A stretch of 64,000 nucleotides of DNA from Clytia hemisphaerica (Eukaryota > Cnidaria > Hydrozoa > Leptothecata > Clytiidae): the NCBI GenBank assembly GCA_902728285.1, contig CACVBU010000514.1, positions 51,632 through 115,631 on the forward strand, written 5' to 3'. Of the stretch, positions 45,731 to 56,221 are shown piece after piece. The notes under the pieces are model-generated. The model was not told where the DNA came from. It ran no database searches and saw only the letters and a list, made by a program, of their open reading frames with translations. Each line of letters starts with the position of its first letter. Position 1 is the first letter of the stretch. The position numbers and the translations under genes are program-made.

Positions 45731-47014
45731 CCCGACCTGATCCGTCCTTTTTAAAGCTATTATTTTATATTAACGTTTTCTAATGAATCGAAAACAAAAC
45801 ATTCATTCTTAACACAAAGTCAATAAAGTAACAAGAAAGATGAATTTGACTGTATTTCTCGATCATGGGAAAAACACTGTTAACTTCTCATTTTAGTAAG
45901 GCGATTTTATTTTGGACTTGACGTTTCCCTTAGCAATTATTGACATAGATTTAGAGCACGTATATCAAATGTATGCAAATTTTGTAGACGACGTGGTGGA
46001 AAATATCATTATCAACAATTTAATCTTAGACAATTTCGTAGAAGACGTGCCAATGGAAGATGAAGCCATTGTAATATCATCAGACGAGTCTGACGATGAT
46101 GGATATTAATCGTCAAAAGAAAATGTGTCAATTTTTGCATTCATGGCATTTAGTTTTAAGCAAAAAATAACAAAGTAATCTAAAACAATCAGGTAAAAAA
46201 TATTTCTTAGCTGAAAATATTCGTTGGCAAGAAGTAATAGTAGGTGGAAAATAAAACATTTTGTCACTAAGCTATTTTTTTGCCACTTTAACATGAAATT
46301 TCTACCAATAAGGTAGGTATATTGGAAATATTTACGAAAAAATATCGCGGCTGGTAGACCGACTAATCCTTATTTTGCAGTGGCTTGATCAGTGAAACAA
46401 CTAACTCAATTGGCCTCGCCTGTAAGAGGACCGTCTTATCTAATTAAGATATTTGTGATATTTTTCTGAAAAAGTCCTTTTTAAAGCTCTTCTCAGATTA
46501 AGAATAATTGCACTGCGAAAAAAAATGAAGATTTGATTTTTTTTTCTGTAACAGGAAATTCAAGTTGGTCACTCCCTGGTGCATCTGTTGGTTTGCTTGA
46601 TAATCAAAAAGGTAAATATAATGAATGGCGTTTGGATTTTGCCTGTACATTTTCTTCCATTCCAGTTCCTTTCCATCTTATAATTTGTTTTTAAGTAATA
46701 CACCATCCATATTTCACTACTTTTATTATCGTTTTACTTATTTTTTAAATGATTGCCAATGGAAAAACCCAGTTATTTGATTCTATAAACTTTTTCATTT
46801 TAGCCGGCGGCGAAAAGGTGTATTTTACGTTTACCCTTAAAGTAAATTGAGACCTCAAGGGACCATATAATGAGAAAATTAAATAAAAACCCATATATAC
46901 TTATTGTAAGGGTGATCCCAGACCGCCGCCGGACTATTTGTGTTTATGAATAAGTTTCATAAAAAAACTTTCTAAATTTCTCAATTATTTGTTCTTTTTC
47001 AGTCAGAGAAAAAC
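45731..47014. other. Largely non-coding stretch
   Basis: Apart from the short acidic ORF, nothing is recognised. CCGGCGGCG near 46805 and CGCCGCCGG near 46922 form a short inverted pair that may bound a small TIR element of about 130 bp. Confidence 0.35.
45912..46109 (+). CDS. Short acidic ORF, doubtful
   Basis: A 65-codon ORF ends in an acidic run (EDEAIVISSDESDDDGY). No family is recognised and no splice context was established. The Ser/Asp-rich end looks protein-like, but the length is within chance for this base composition. Confidence 0.2.
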   Translation: MDLTFPLAIIDIDLEHVYQMYANFVDDVVENIIINNLILDNFVEDVPMEDEAIVISSDESDDDGY

Positions 47015-47100
47015 TAGCCTGGATATCCAAGCTCAAAATTTTAGAAAAAACAAAATTTACCTCAACATACAAAGTTCTAAAATTATAGAGCTTGGTCTCC
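47015..47100. mobile_element. Truncated left end of the 9-bp-TSD MITE family
   Basis: TAGCCTGGATATCCAAGC, then CTCAAAATTTTAGAAAAAAC and AAAGTTCTAAAATTATAGAG, nearly identical to 7845-7925. The matching right end (GGATATCCAGGCTA) is not found downstream, so this copy is truncated or was broken by later insertions. Confidence 0.75.
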
Positions 47101-47362
47101 CTAGAGAATGAAAGTGAAAACCCATGTTTCCTAGCCAACCCATGGCAGCAAAACAGAAATTAATAAAAAGCAGTCTTACAAGATCTAAAACTATTAAAAA
47201 CATCCAAATATTACACCAAAGTCCATAAAAAAGTTTGCATGCATTATCATGACCCATGTTTTCTTGGAAAATGAACTTGCCTCTGTTTTCTTCTTTTTCA
47301 TATATATTTAAATGCTTTTATACGTAGTGATAATTAATTAACATTCATGTTTAATTATTCAA

Positions 47363-48335
47363 AGAAAACACAAACTCTGTTCTTCAGTTTTCAACCTAGA
47401 TAGGATTTCGGCCATTTTTTTGAAAATATCCTCCCACATGATATAAACAGGGTAATGTAGGTAGGTATATATTTATATATATATATAGTCAAGAAGTATA
47501 AAACCTTCAACTACTTAAAATGGAAACAATAAAGACAAAACTCACAAAACAAAAAGACAATATAAATACAACAAAAATCTAGAATGAACATTCACAGAAA
47601 ATCAATCAGATTGGAATTGAAAAGGAAAAATGATGACATAGACATCCATCAATGCAAAACTAGTGATCTAAAGTGACTACAAGGAAGAAAGCGACTCAAT
47701 ATGAGTTAAAATGGAAAGAAGTAACTCATTATGAGTCAAAAAACTTTTCAAGAAAACACATTCTCTGTTCCTCAGTTTTCGACCTACACAGGATATACAC
47801 CTTATTGCGAAAGCAAGAACTTTAAAACATTTATATTTTCATACTATATATATCCAATCCCAGTTCCTTCTCTTCTAATATGCTTTCTTCAACGTTGTGG
47901 CAGAAACGTGTCAAAGGTGTGGCAACTTTGTCTAGTAGAAAGTATACTTCTTTTCTCATTGTAATTTTAGTTTCTACGGCTGGTTCCGTGTTACGTTTTA
48001 GTTTATTTTATATTATTGCGTAGGTAGGTCGAAAACTGAGGAACAGATAATGTGTTTTCTTGAAATATTTTTTGACTCATATTGAGTTACTTCTTTCCAT
48101 CTTAACTCATATTGAGTTACTTTCTTCCTTAAAGTCATTTTAGATCACTAGTTTTACATTGACGGATTTCTATGTCATCATATTTTCCTTTTCTACTCCA
48201 ACCTGATTGATTTTCTGTGAATGTTCATTCTAGATTTTTGTTGTATTTGTATTGTCTTTTTGTTTTGTGGGTTTTTGTCTTTATTGTTTCCATTTTGAGT
48301 AGTTGAAGGTTTTATACTTCTAGACTATATATATA
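47363..48335. repeat. R1-family copies: a fragment plus an inverted pair
   Basis: 47363-47465 matches the 3' part of R1 (compare 4575-4690). A diverged R1 subfamily copy then runs 47486-47790 (AGAAGTATAAAACCTTCAAC ... TTCGACCTACACAGG). It is repeated in inverse at about 48025-48320 (CCTACGCAATA... GGTCGAAAACTGAGG ... GTTGAAGGTTTTATACTTCT). Both outer edges are TA tracts. The ~235-bp spacer has a short ORF (47731-47964) without known domains. Confidence 0.75.
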
Positions 48336-48344
48336 TAGTGAAGA

Positions 48345-48863
48345 TATGTAATATCTGTCATTTTAGAAAAAGAAAAGTATTGATCTATAAATAACTCAAA
48401 CTGATAAAAACGAAAAAAAGTTAATTGTGTATATTTGCGATTTTTTTGGTATTTTTAATTTTTTAATCATTCCGAAACAGAGGGTAATTTAGCAAAAAGT
48501 TAAAGGTAATTTAAATAGTGGTATCTGAAAGAAAAACCTAATCCAAATGAAGATAGAAGAAAAGTAATAGTGGAGAAACAATGAATTACAAAAAACTTTT
48601 TTGATAAACACACTTCCGTACAATCATTTACACAAGTTCATCAAAATACATATAAAATGGGGACAAATACAAAAGCAAACACATCAAATGAATTAAAAAA
48701 AAGATACAAACACAAAACAAAACCCGAAGTCCCGGACTCGTGACTGGCATAGTGACTTTCCACGTGTTTAAGGGCCCACACTCAGTCGCCTTCGGAAAAC
48801 ATAATAGAAAAAGGCACTGACCAGCAGCTTCCAAACAAATAACAGACAACAAACAGATACTAC
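48345..48863 (-). mobile_element. Penelope 3' tail, distal half (copy A)
   Basis: Reverse complement of about 56687-57225 (for example CGAAGGCGACTGAGTGTGGG, TTAAACACGTGGAAAGTCAC). It continues on the far side of the Ngaro insertion at 53394-53780. Together they form one tail, inverse to the copy at 56222-57235. Confidence 0.85.
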
Positions 48864-49032
48864 GTGTGATTTCCAACAATCGAAGAAAGGTGGAAATCGA
48901 GCTTCTCCGCGTTTTTCGTACGAAAATCTACCATCTTGCGCAGATTGGAACAAACTGCGCATGCGCAATATGCTTTAAAGAAGCTGCTTGTCAGCTTGTC
49001 AATCCTCGCTCTTGCATACGCCTTGAACTAAG
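48864..49032 (+). repeat. Ngaro A1 repeat
   Basis: GTGTGATTTCCAACAATCGA to GCCTTGAACTAAG. Its copy is A2 at 52411-52579. The gag ATG starts immediately after it at 49033. It contains the near-palindrome GCGCATGCGC. Confidence 0.92.
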
Positions 49033-49663
49033 ATGGCAGAAAATCAAGCGATAAAGGACGCTGTCCGACAAGTTTTGAATGAAGATTTCAAACAAGATCA
49101 ATCTAAAGCTATTGAAAAACTAAAAACAAGATTAGATAAGAAGAGAAGCTATGACCAAATTCAGTTCAATAAGAAAGGACATGAGGAACAGTTCCAGCAC
49201 ACCACTCGAGTATTAGAGAATATGGACGACGCTCTGGATGCATTGGAAGAGAAAGATTTTGATGTTGCAAAAAAACTTCCTGACTGAAGGTAAGAAACTT
49301 TTAGAAGAAAGGTTGCAACACTTACAAATCGCTGACAGGGAGGGCTGGCTAGTGCTTAAACATTATAAAAGGAATATTTTGGTTTCGTCTGGAGACATTC
49401 AGGAAAAGCACTTAAAGGACGCTCGGAAAACTGCTGAGCAGATAAAGGCCAAAATGGAACAAGAAAACAAGCCTAAAGACAGTAAATACAGAAGGATGGA
49501 TGAAATAACTTGTTACAACTGTCAACGTGTCGGTCATTTGTCAACTTTTTGTCCTTTTGTTCAAAAACAAAACCCTAATATTCCGTCCACTAAAAGTAGC
49601 TCTTCATCCTCGTCATCAAAAAGATCATCTACTTCAACATCAAAAAGTCGAACTGGGAAATAA
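49033..49663 (+). pseudogene. Ngaro gag-like ORF with CCHC knuckle, one frameshift
   Basis: ATG at 49033 opens MAENQAIKDAVRQVLNEDF, a charged, helical N-terminus. The frame ends at 49287. The reading continues in the overlapping frame of 49238-49663 (EGKKLLEERLQHLQIADREG ...) so one frameshift near 49280 would give about 210 residues. The C-terminal part has one zinc knuckle, CYNCQRVGHLSTFC (C-x2-C-x4-H-x4-C), then a Ser/Lys-rich tail (SSSSSSSSKRSST). The assumed role is RNA/particle binding as in retroelement gag proteins (family knowledge). Confidence 0.8.
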
Positions 49664-49845
49664 TTCAATTTCATAAATGAATAAATGTATTCAAAGTTGG
49701 ACAGTTTCTTTTTGTAGAACTACGTGGTGTTCGTTAATTTTCTGGAAAAAATTGCGTTATATTAGATAAAGATACAGTTTGTTGTTCTCATGAATGCGTT
49801 TTCAAACACTTTTTCATACAGCGAATTTGTTTTGCAATTTTTACT

Positions 49846-50834
49846 TTGTCATTTAATTCAGAGTTCTGGGAGTTCAAACGATCAGAGGAATACCCCATCA
49901 CTGGGGAAATATCACAATTCTCAAGCTTTTGGAAAAACGAATTAAAAACACTATCTCTATTGTCTAATATAACAGATCATGGATATAAATTGCCATTTGT
50001 GAGCACTCCTCCTTCTTTTTATGCCAAAAATAACGCTTCAAGCCTGAACAATGCAGCTTTTGTTGAAGAGTCGATCGAAAAACTAATTAAGGATGGTCGC
50101 ATCAAGCAAGTAAAAGAAGCTCCTTTTTGCGTGAATCCTTTGACTGTAGCAAAAAAGAATAAAAAATTACGACTTGTTATTGATTTGAGGCACATCAATT
50201 CTTTTATCGACCCACCAAAATTTAAATATGAGGATTTGAAGACTGCTGCAGAAGTTTTTTGAGAAAGAGGATTTTTTAAAAACTTTTGACTTGACAAGTG
50301 GTTATCATCACGTACCGATTAATGAGCACTTTCAGAGTTTTCTCGGTTTCGCGTGGAGCTTCGAAGGTGTAACAAATTTTTACTTTGAATTTTTACTTAT
50401 CGATCGAGATATTCAACTTTTGTGTCATAAATAATACAACTATTTTTCCTACTTGGATCCCTAGGGACGAAAACTTTGTTTCAGATAGGATCTCGAAATT
50501 CATCGATACAGACAATTGGTCTATAGACATGGAAAGTTTTAACTATATACTAAGTCAATTCGGAGTTATTACATTGGATAGGTTTGCAGATAACCTCAAT
50601 ACAAAAGTGAAGCGATTCAATTCAAGAGAATTTTGTCCCGGATCATCCGGAGTTAACGCTTTTTCTTATCACTGGGGAAACAATGAAATTAAATGGCTTT
50701 GTCCACCAGTACATTTGATTGGAAGAACTATCTCTCATTTTAAAAAACTGCCAAGGAAAAGGCATTCTTTTTGTACCTTTATGGCCGTCTGCATACTATT
50801 GGCCATTGCTCACTTCAAATGGGAAAGAATTTAA
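49846..50834 (+). pseudogene. Ngaro RT/RNase H remnant lacking the catalytic core
   Basis: 49846-50262 encodes the RT finger region (EESIEKLIKDGRIKQV; NPLTVAKKNKKLRLVIDLRH; KFKYEDLK). A shifted frame continues EDFLKTFDLTSGYHHVPI to GFAWSFEGVTNFY at about 50370, where the palm motif and YxDD box should follow. Instead the sequence jumps to the downstream part (frame 50385-50834): PTWIPRDENFVSDRISK, GVITLDRFADNLNTKVKRFNS and WLCPPVHLIGR, the RNase H/post-RNase H region of DIRS/Ngaro proteins. Roughly the YxDD half of RT and most of RNase H are deleted. Confidence 0.85.
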
Positions 50835-51146
50835 ACGTTTTGTACAACACTTTTTGGTTTTAGATCCTTTATTCTAAAGTTAATTGTATTTTTGATGGGT
50901 TTGCCAAATTTTATTCTTACACTGTATATTGATTTTACATCTCGTATGCTCTTGCATTCAAAATGCTGTTTTTATATCCTTTTTGATGCTTGCAACTTCA
51001 AGTGATCATGTCATTGTTGTATATGAGATTAAATGCATGAAACTGTTGTCTAAATGACTATGTATCAATGAACTGAAAAACGTTTTATTTTTATTTTTTT
51101 CACGCAAAAATTAATTACCAATAATGATTTGACGACGACACAAGCT

Positions 51147-51450
51147 GTGGTATCAATGCTTTGTTGCAATATCAATTATGGTATCAATGCTTCGTTGCAA
51201 TATCAATTATGGTATCAATGCTTTGTTGCAATACCAATTACGGTATCAATGCTTTGTTGCAATACCAACTATGCTATCGGTGTTTAGTTGCAGTTTGAAT
51301 TATGATATCTGTTGCAATACCAACTGTAATATCAGTACTCTGTTACAATATCAATTATGGTATCAATGCTTTGTTGCAATACCAATTACAGTATCAATGC
51401 TTTGTTGCAATACCGACTATGGTATCAATGCTGTGTTGCAATACCACATT
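51147..51450. repeat. ~30-bp minisatellite inside Ngaro
   Basis: TATGGTATCAATGCTTTGTT plus GCAATACCAAT repeats about nine times with variants. The overlapping ORFs (51178-51529) reflect the repeat. It lies between the RNase H remnant and the recombinase. Confidence 0.9.
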
Positions 51451-51569
51451 ATCTTCAGGTATAAGAGTTATTTTTAAAAACTTTTTTCATCCTTATTTTC
51501 TTAAGGCATCCCCGAAGAACCCTCACTAGTGGAAAGGATTGAAGGCATCAAAGACGAAAAACAATCATC

Positions 51570-52279
51570 TGGTTTTTATTCCCCACAGGAAGTCCTTTAG
51601 TCAAACTGGCATTCGAGGGTGGCAAACGACTAATTTCGTCCAAAGATGGAAATCCAAAAAGAATTCTTAAAGAGCCTCTCACAACAGATTTATAATCAAA
51701 GCCATTATTGATAAATTTATTTCCACAGAAAATCTTTTAGACATGAGTTTCATTCTGATGACTTTTCTTCGCTTTTCAGGATTTTTACGTATCAGCAAAA
51801 TGCTGCAGATACAAATCCAACACATTACTTTTTGCCAATCAGGGGTGAAAATCTTTTTACCAAAGTCAAAAACAGACCAAATTAGAGAGGGGAATGCCGT
51901 CTTCATCAGTGCCAAAGGTTCTTATTGCCCTATTTACTGGTTACAGAAATATATCAATCTTGCTAAATTATCCCAACCAAACGATTATCTGTTCTGCCGA
52001 CTCTTTAAGTGTAAGATTGGTCATTCGGCCCATGGAAACCTACCAATTTCATACACCACAGCCAGAGACTCATTGAAGGGCCACTTAACCGGTATTGTTG
52101 AAGACAAGGCTAAGTATGGCTTGCATACTCTTCGTTCTGGGGTTACAACCAAAGCAGCTAACAACGGTGTGTCAGATAGAATGATCTCAAAACATGGTCG
52201 CTGGTCGTCCAATACTAGTCGTGATACGTACATTAAAGACAAACCACTGAACAGATTTAAAGTTTCAAGACAATTATGA
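51570..52279 (+). pseudogene. Ngaro tyrosine recombinase
   Basis: This is a site-specific integrase of the tyrosine-recombinase superfamily. The conserved catalytic set is visible in frame 51743-52279: the first Arg in FSGFLRISKML, a Lys in PKSKTDQIREG, HTLRSG (H-x2-R), KHGRW (third His/Trp box) and the nucleophile Tyr in RDTYIKD. The N-terminal part is upstream in another frame (LAFEGGKRLIS...KEPLTTDL at about 51608-51700), with a stop/frameshift near 51692 separating it. The catalytic domain itself is intact for about 178 residues. It would insert a circular cDNA, which fits the absence of a TSD. Confidence 0.9.
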
Positions 52280-52325
52280 ATTTGAAAATGATGTTTAAAA
52301 TTTCCGCTGCTTGTCTTTTCTTCCT

Positions 52326-52579
52326 CGTGTTCACTGCAAGATCTATCCAATAAACTATGCCTTATGTGTCTATTATTGTTTGAGATTTGAGAAGAGAAAA
52401 TAGCTGAGAAGTGTGATTTCCAACGATCGAAGAAAGGTGGAAATCGAGCTTCTCCGCGTTTTTCGTACGAAAATCTACCATCTTGCGCAGATTGGAACAA
52501 ACTGCGCATGTGCAATATGCTTTAAAGAAGCTGCTTGTCAGCTTGTCCATCCTCGCTCTTGCATACGCCTTGAACTAAG
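52326..52579 (+). repeat. Ngaro B1-A2 repeats
   Basis: B1 (52326-52410; CGTGTTCACTGCAAGATC to GCTGAGAA) directly abuts A2 (52411-52579). Copies are B2 at 53309-53393 and A1 at 48864-49032. Confidence 0.92.
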
Positions 52580-53308
52580 TTAAGTTTCACATTTAAGTTT
52601 ACTGTTATGACATTAATGCTATTTCTTTTTCTTACACGCTCCCGAACCTGGAAAACCCGTTTATCAATGCTGGGCAACCATGACCCAACGATCAAGATGT
52701 TCTACTGGAGCGATACCGGGACACAACTATCATTGAGACATACATTCGAATTACAGTTGCAAAATACGTTACATTATAAAAATTCGACACTCTAACGTGG
52801 ACATTTGAAACGATGAAAGAACTTTATACCAGAAACCAAACTATAAAATGTTTTGAATTTTTTACGTTATATTTCACATTATAAAGTGGGAGGACCTTTA
52901 ACCTCCGAAGGTCGGCGTGACGGATGCCTTGGTCGGAGATAATGTTTCCTCCAGAATAAACAGCCACTGGGGGTTTTACGCTACATGCTTCGTCACAGTA
53001 CAATTTAATTATTCCAAAGTTCTACGTAATTATAAACATATTTTCGAATAGACAAATCGCTAAAATTTATCCACGCGAAATTTCTGGTTATATTCCCTTG
53101 ATACATTTTCATCAATACGAACAGTTTCAATGCAAAGAAATGCTAGAAAATGAATTCAGTCAATAATGTAATACGAGTATTCGCTTGAAATCGTGATTCG
53201 CTAAAATAAATCCAAAAAAATCAAGATTTTCCTGACTCGCTAATATACGCTAAAATTAGTCTCGCTAAAATTTCTACGATTAAAGTATATGTATTTCAAT
53301 ACAAAAGG
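52580..53308. other. Spacer between Ngaro A2 and B2
   Basis: About 730 bp with no gene. It contains a short GC-richer block (GACCTTTAACCTCCGAAGGT, about 52891) with a small hairpin. Longer than I would expect between A2 and B2, so it may hold a further insertion. Confidence 0.45.
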
Positions 53309-53393
53309 CGTGTTCACTGCAAGATCTATCCAATAAACTATGCCTTATGTGTCTATTATTGTTTGAGATTTGAGAAGAGAAAATAGCTGAGAA
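53309..53393 (+). repeat. Ngaro B2 repeat (right terminus)
   Basis: 85 bp matching B1, ending GCTGAGAA. The following AACAAAATACAGTAC is Penelope tail sequence. Confidence 0.92.
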
Positions 53394-55492
53394 AACAAAA
53401 TACAGTACAAAAGTGCAGAAAGACGTACACTACAGGTGAAACAAACATTTGTAACAAACAAATCTCACACAAAAATGGAAAAAATCACACAAAAACTGAA
53501 AAGAACAGAATCGTAAGTTGGACGCGAACCCGGTTCGGCGAGCCGCGACGGGAGGACTGCACAGGGAAAAGAAAAGTAGGAAATGAATACCTCCGATGCT
53601 AATGCTAATTCTTTAAACAGAAAAAAAACAAAAAAAAAACACACACACACACATACAATACACTAGAAACACAATTTGAAAATATGTAAAAATTCTTCGA
53701 CGGTTTTCCCATACCTCATAAAGCAGTCAGGAAACCTGGAAAAACATTTGACAACTTGCTTCTTCAAGAAAGCGTTTGAAGCACCCTGGTTTCGCATTCG
53801 AATGAAAAGCTCAGTGGGGCTCAGTGATTCTAGGAGTCAGATCTTCAAACATGAGTGTGCTACGTGCTATCCGTAAAATTTCTGAAAAGACGGATCCATA
53901 AAAAATGCACGATGGGATGTTACTGTCGGCATGTGGCATCCTTACAATGAAGAAGGGAAAGGCATCTCTCTTATCAAAAAGTTTATATCTAAAAATATTG
54001 TTTTCAACGGTGATATCTAAATTTAAAAACGATGCATGGTTTCCATAGTGCTCAACTTTGAGATCTAATTCCTCAGGGTAAATCTGTTTGTAGCAATTAT
54101 GAAACTCATCTCTGTCATTTAACACTTTCAGTCCCAGAGTTTTCACAGCTACTTTCCCAGAGCCGTAAAACGAGTTTTTGAATGCATTTACTCATGCTTT
54201 AATATCTCTAAAATCACTAAACCTAGTCCTCTCAAGTTTTTATCCTTTTTCACTTATAGTATGAGGATCATTTTGATAGAAAAAAATTTGCAAAATGACG
54301 TCATCAGCGTGTCACGTGACCAGAGAAAGGCTAAAAAAAATTTGAAAACAGCATTTTTTTGCCATTCAATGGTAATTTTTTTTATGAAAAAATGATTTAA
54401 ACCCATTCATTCCCCTGATAAATGTTTAGCACAACAGTATCTACTAACTGAAAAAAGAATTGATTGACTAGCCCTCATCGAAAAATCATAATGATTGATA
54501 GAAGTTGTAAAAAATCCCATTTTCGGCCTTACAGATTTTGCTTGCAAAAATCTTTGTAAATACTTTTGTAAACAAAACTTTTCACTCAAACAAGCTTTTT
54601 TTACGCGGTCTTTTGCACACGACGCGCTATCTTATCTTCTTTGAAAGCTGTTTAAAGACATCTCTTTATTTCCACGCCAAAACATCACAATCTAAAAAAT
54701 AAACCAGGGACCGCTATGCAGTCCTCTGGGAAAAAACGACGGGTCCAAAGGGACCGCAGTGCGGTCGCGTGGGACTGAAAGGGTTAAGGCACACAAATCA
54801 TCAATAAATCTACCTACAGAGTGGAAGTTATTGGCACTAGGCGAACTAGCAGAAATGAGACCTTTGACATACTCAGATTCAAAATGGTACAAAAACAGAT
54901 TTGCCCAAAAAGGAGCAGGATCTATTCCCATGGGAATCCCAATGCACTGTTTAAGAATAGAATTGCCAACTTTGAAAAAGCAATTTTTTATCAGAAAGGA
55001 CACACACTCAGACAGTGAAGTACTAGTAAAGAACCTATCATCCTTCCCTTTTGTAGTCCAGTATACTGAAGTATTTGAAAAACCAAGTTTATTTCTACAA
55101 CCTAAATCAAACACAAAGTTAATGATTTTGGTTAGAATTTCAATGAGAAGATCGTGTGGAAGGGTTGTGTACAGTGTTGCAAAATCGAATGTCGAAATTC
55201 GTTTTTCTTTTTTCTTGGCATTGATTCTGTTAAGATGTCCAATAAGAGGCGAAGAATTTTGTACAACCCAGAACTTATTGAAACTAGAAAAGAAACGAGA
55301 TTTATGATGGAATTGCTCAACATGTTTGTATAGGACTTTGAAGACCATGGAGAGAGCACGAGACAGCGGTTTGGTACTACATGATTTGGAAGCAATGATG
55401 AAGCGGCAACCAATATATATATCAATACGAACATAGATATATGACCCAGTTGATTGAACAAGATAAAGTGAAGGCTCGTCATTTTCATTCAA
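53394..55492 (-). pseudogene. Penelope-like RT (lineage 2), interrupted, 5'-truncated (copy A)
   Basis: On the minus strand, 55492 to 54788 encodes CRFIIASKSCSTKPLS, FSSFNKFWVVQNS, ISTFDFATLYTTLPHDLL, GIPMGIDPAPFWANLFLY and the catalytic FIDDLCAL. After the 54119-54787 insertion, 54118-53811 continues DRDEFHNCYKQIYPEELDL, HASFLNLDITVENN and YKLFDKRDAFPFFIVRMP. A frameshift near 53820 precedes the C-terminal MRNQGASNAFLKKQVVKCFS section (about 53800-53690). About 53680-53394 is the 3' untranslated tail, continuing at 48863-48345 beyond the Ngaro. The 5' end is lost at the junction near 55400-55455. No GIY-YIG domain was seen. Lineage recognised from memory of similar invertebrate proteins. Confidence 0.88.
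54119..54787. mobile_element. piggyBac-type non-autonomous element with TTAA duplication
   Basis: TTAA at 54119-54122 and again at 54784-54787 flank a 661-bp insert with ends CACTTTCAGTCCCA and, inverse, CCCTTTCAGTCCCA. TTAA duplication with CCCTTT-type ends is diagnostic of piggyBac transposition (established). The interior lacks a transposase. The right end also has GGACCGCAGTGCGGTC, an inner palindrome. Its removal together with one TTAA rejoins the Penelope RT frame perfectly. Confidence 0.93.
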
Positions 55493-55617
55493 CCAAACGA
55501 TTCATTGATGATCTCTGTGCTGTAAACGATGGGAACATGTTCGAATCAGTATATAGAGAAATCTATCCAGATGAACTTGAGCTCAAAGGTGAACACTCAG
55601 GATCTCATGCTAGCTAG
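55455..55617 (+). pseudogene. Second Penelope RT fragment, plus strand (copy B)
   Basis: This encodes KARHFHSTKRFIDDLCAVND (the RT catalytic block), then FESVYREIYPDELELKGEH and SGSHAS before a stop. The residues differ from copy A (RDEFHNC against GNMFESV), so it is a different element, not an inverse duplicate of copy A. It meets copy A head-to-head at about 55400-55455, near TATATATCAATACG. Confidence 0.85.
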
Positions 55618-55639
55618 TTTTTGGTATCTTCGGCAGGTC

Positions 55640-56215
55640 CGTAGGTTTTATGTTTGAGTTTGTTTTTATACTTTTGCGCGCGTTTTAATAATTCAAAGAA
55701 ACACATTTATTTTTACGACCTCGTCTGTGGTGATGCCTGATCAACATTGCTAGGCCTACCTACATTACCCTGTTTATATCATTTGGGAGGATATTTTCGA
55801 AAATGGCCGAAATCCTATCTAGGTTGAAAACTGAAGAACAGAGTTTGTGTTTTCTTTGAATATATTTAATTGATTCATATTGTGTCACTTTTATTTGTGT
55901 TTAATTTTACTTTTTCTCACATTGAGTTGCTTCTTTCCTTTTGGTCGATTTAGATCATGATGTGCATTTTTGCTTTTGAGATACTTCCGAAGAATACACC
56001 ATTGTCCCATTTCTGTTTTTCTGCTCCATCAGAATTATGTACAAATAGTTTAGATCTTTTGTCATCATTTGATATCAAATACCTGGTTTCCATTTTATGA
56101 ATATTCATCCTGAGCATGTTGTGTTGTTGTGTCCTCTTGTTGGTATTGTTTTGTCTCTTTTTGTTTATTACATTTTTTGAATAGTTGAAGGTTCAATACT
56201 TCTTTGACTATATAT
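55640..56215 (+). repeat. R1 repeat, copy 2
   Basis: Inverse of 4228-4755 (ACACATTTATTTTTACGACC through GTTGAAGGTTCAATACTTCT), ending in TATATATATG. It is placed exactly between the copy B RT fragment and a Penelope C-terminal/tail segment. Confidence 0.8.
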
Positions 56216-56221
56216 ATATGC

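Larger units (their letters stand above)
48864..53393 (+). mobile_element. Ngaro/DIRS-type tyrosine-recombinase retrotransposon, internally deleted
   Basis: Split direct repeats define it. A1 (48864-49032) equals A2 (52411-52579), 169 bp with few differences. B1 (52326-52410) equals B2 (53309-53393), 85 bp. B1 and A2 are adjacent, giving A1-ORFs-B1A2-B2, the arrangement described for Ngaro-type elements. The ORFs are gag-like, RT/RNase H remnants and a tyrosine recombinase. The flanks join as ...CTAC|AACAAAATAC, which is how the uninterrupted tail reads in inverse at about 56676-56692. There is no TSD, as expected for recombinase-mediated insertion. The RT core is missing, so it cannot move on its own. 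Confidence 0.9.

Noticed and set aside
46803..46935. Small TIR element bounded by CCGGCGGCG / CGCCGCCGG
   Set aside because: Only about 9-10 bp pair, with no TSD; too weak to call.
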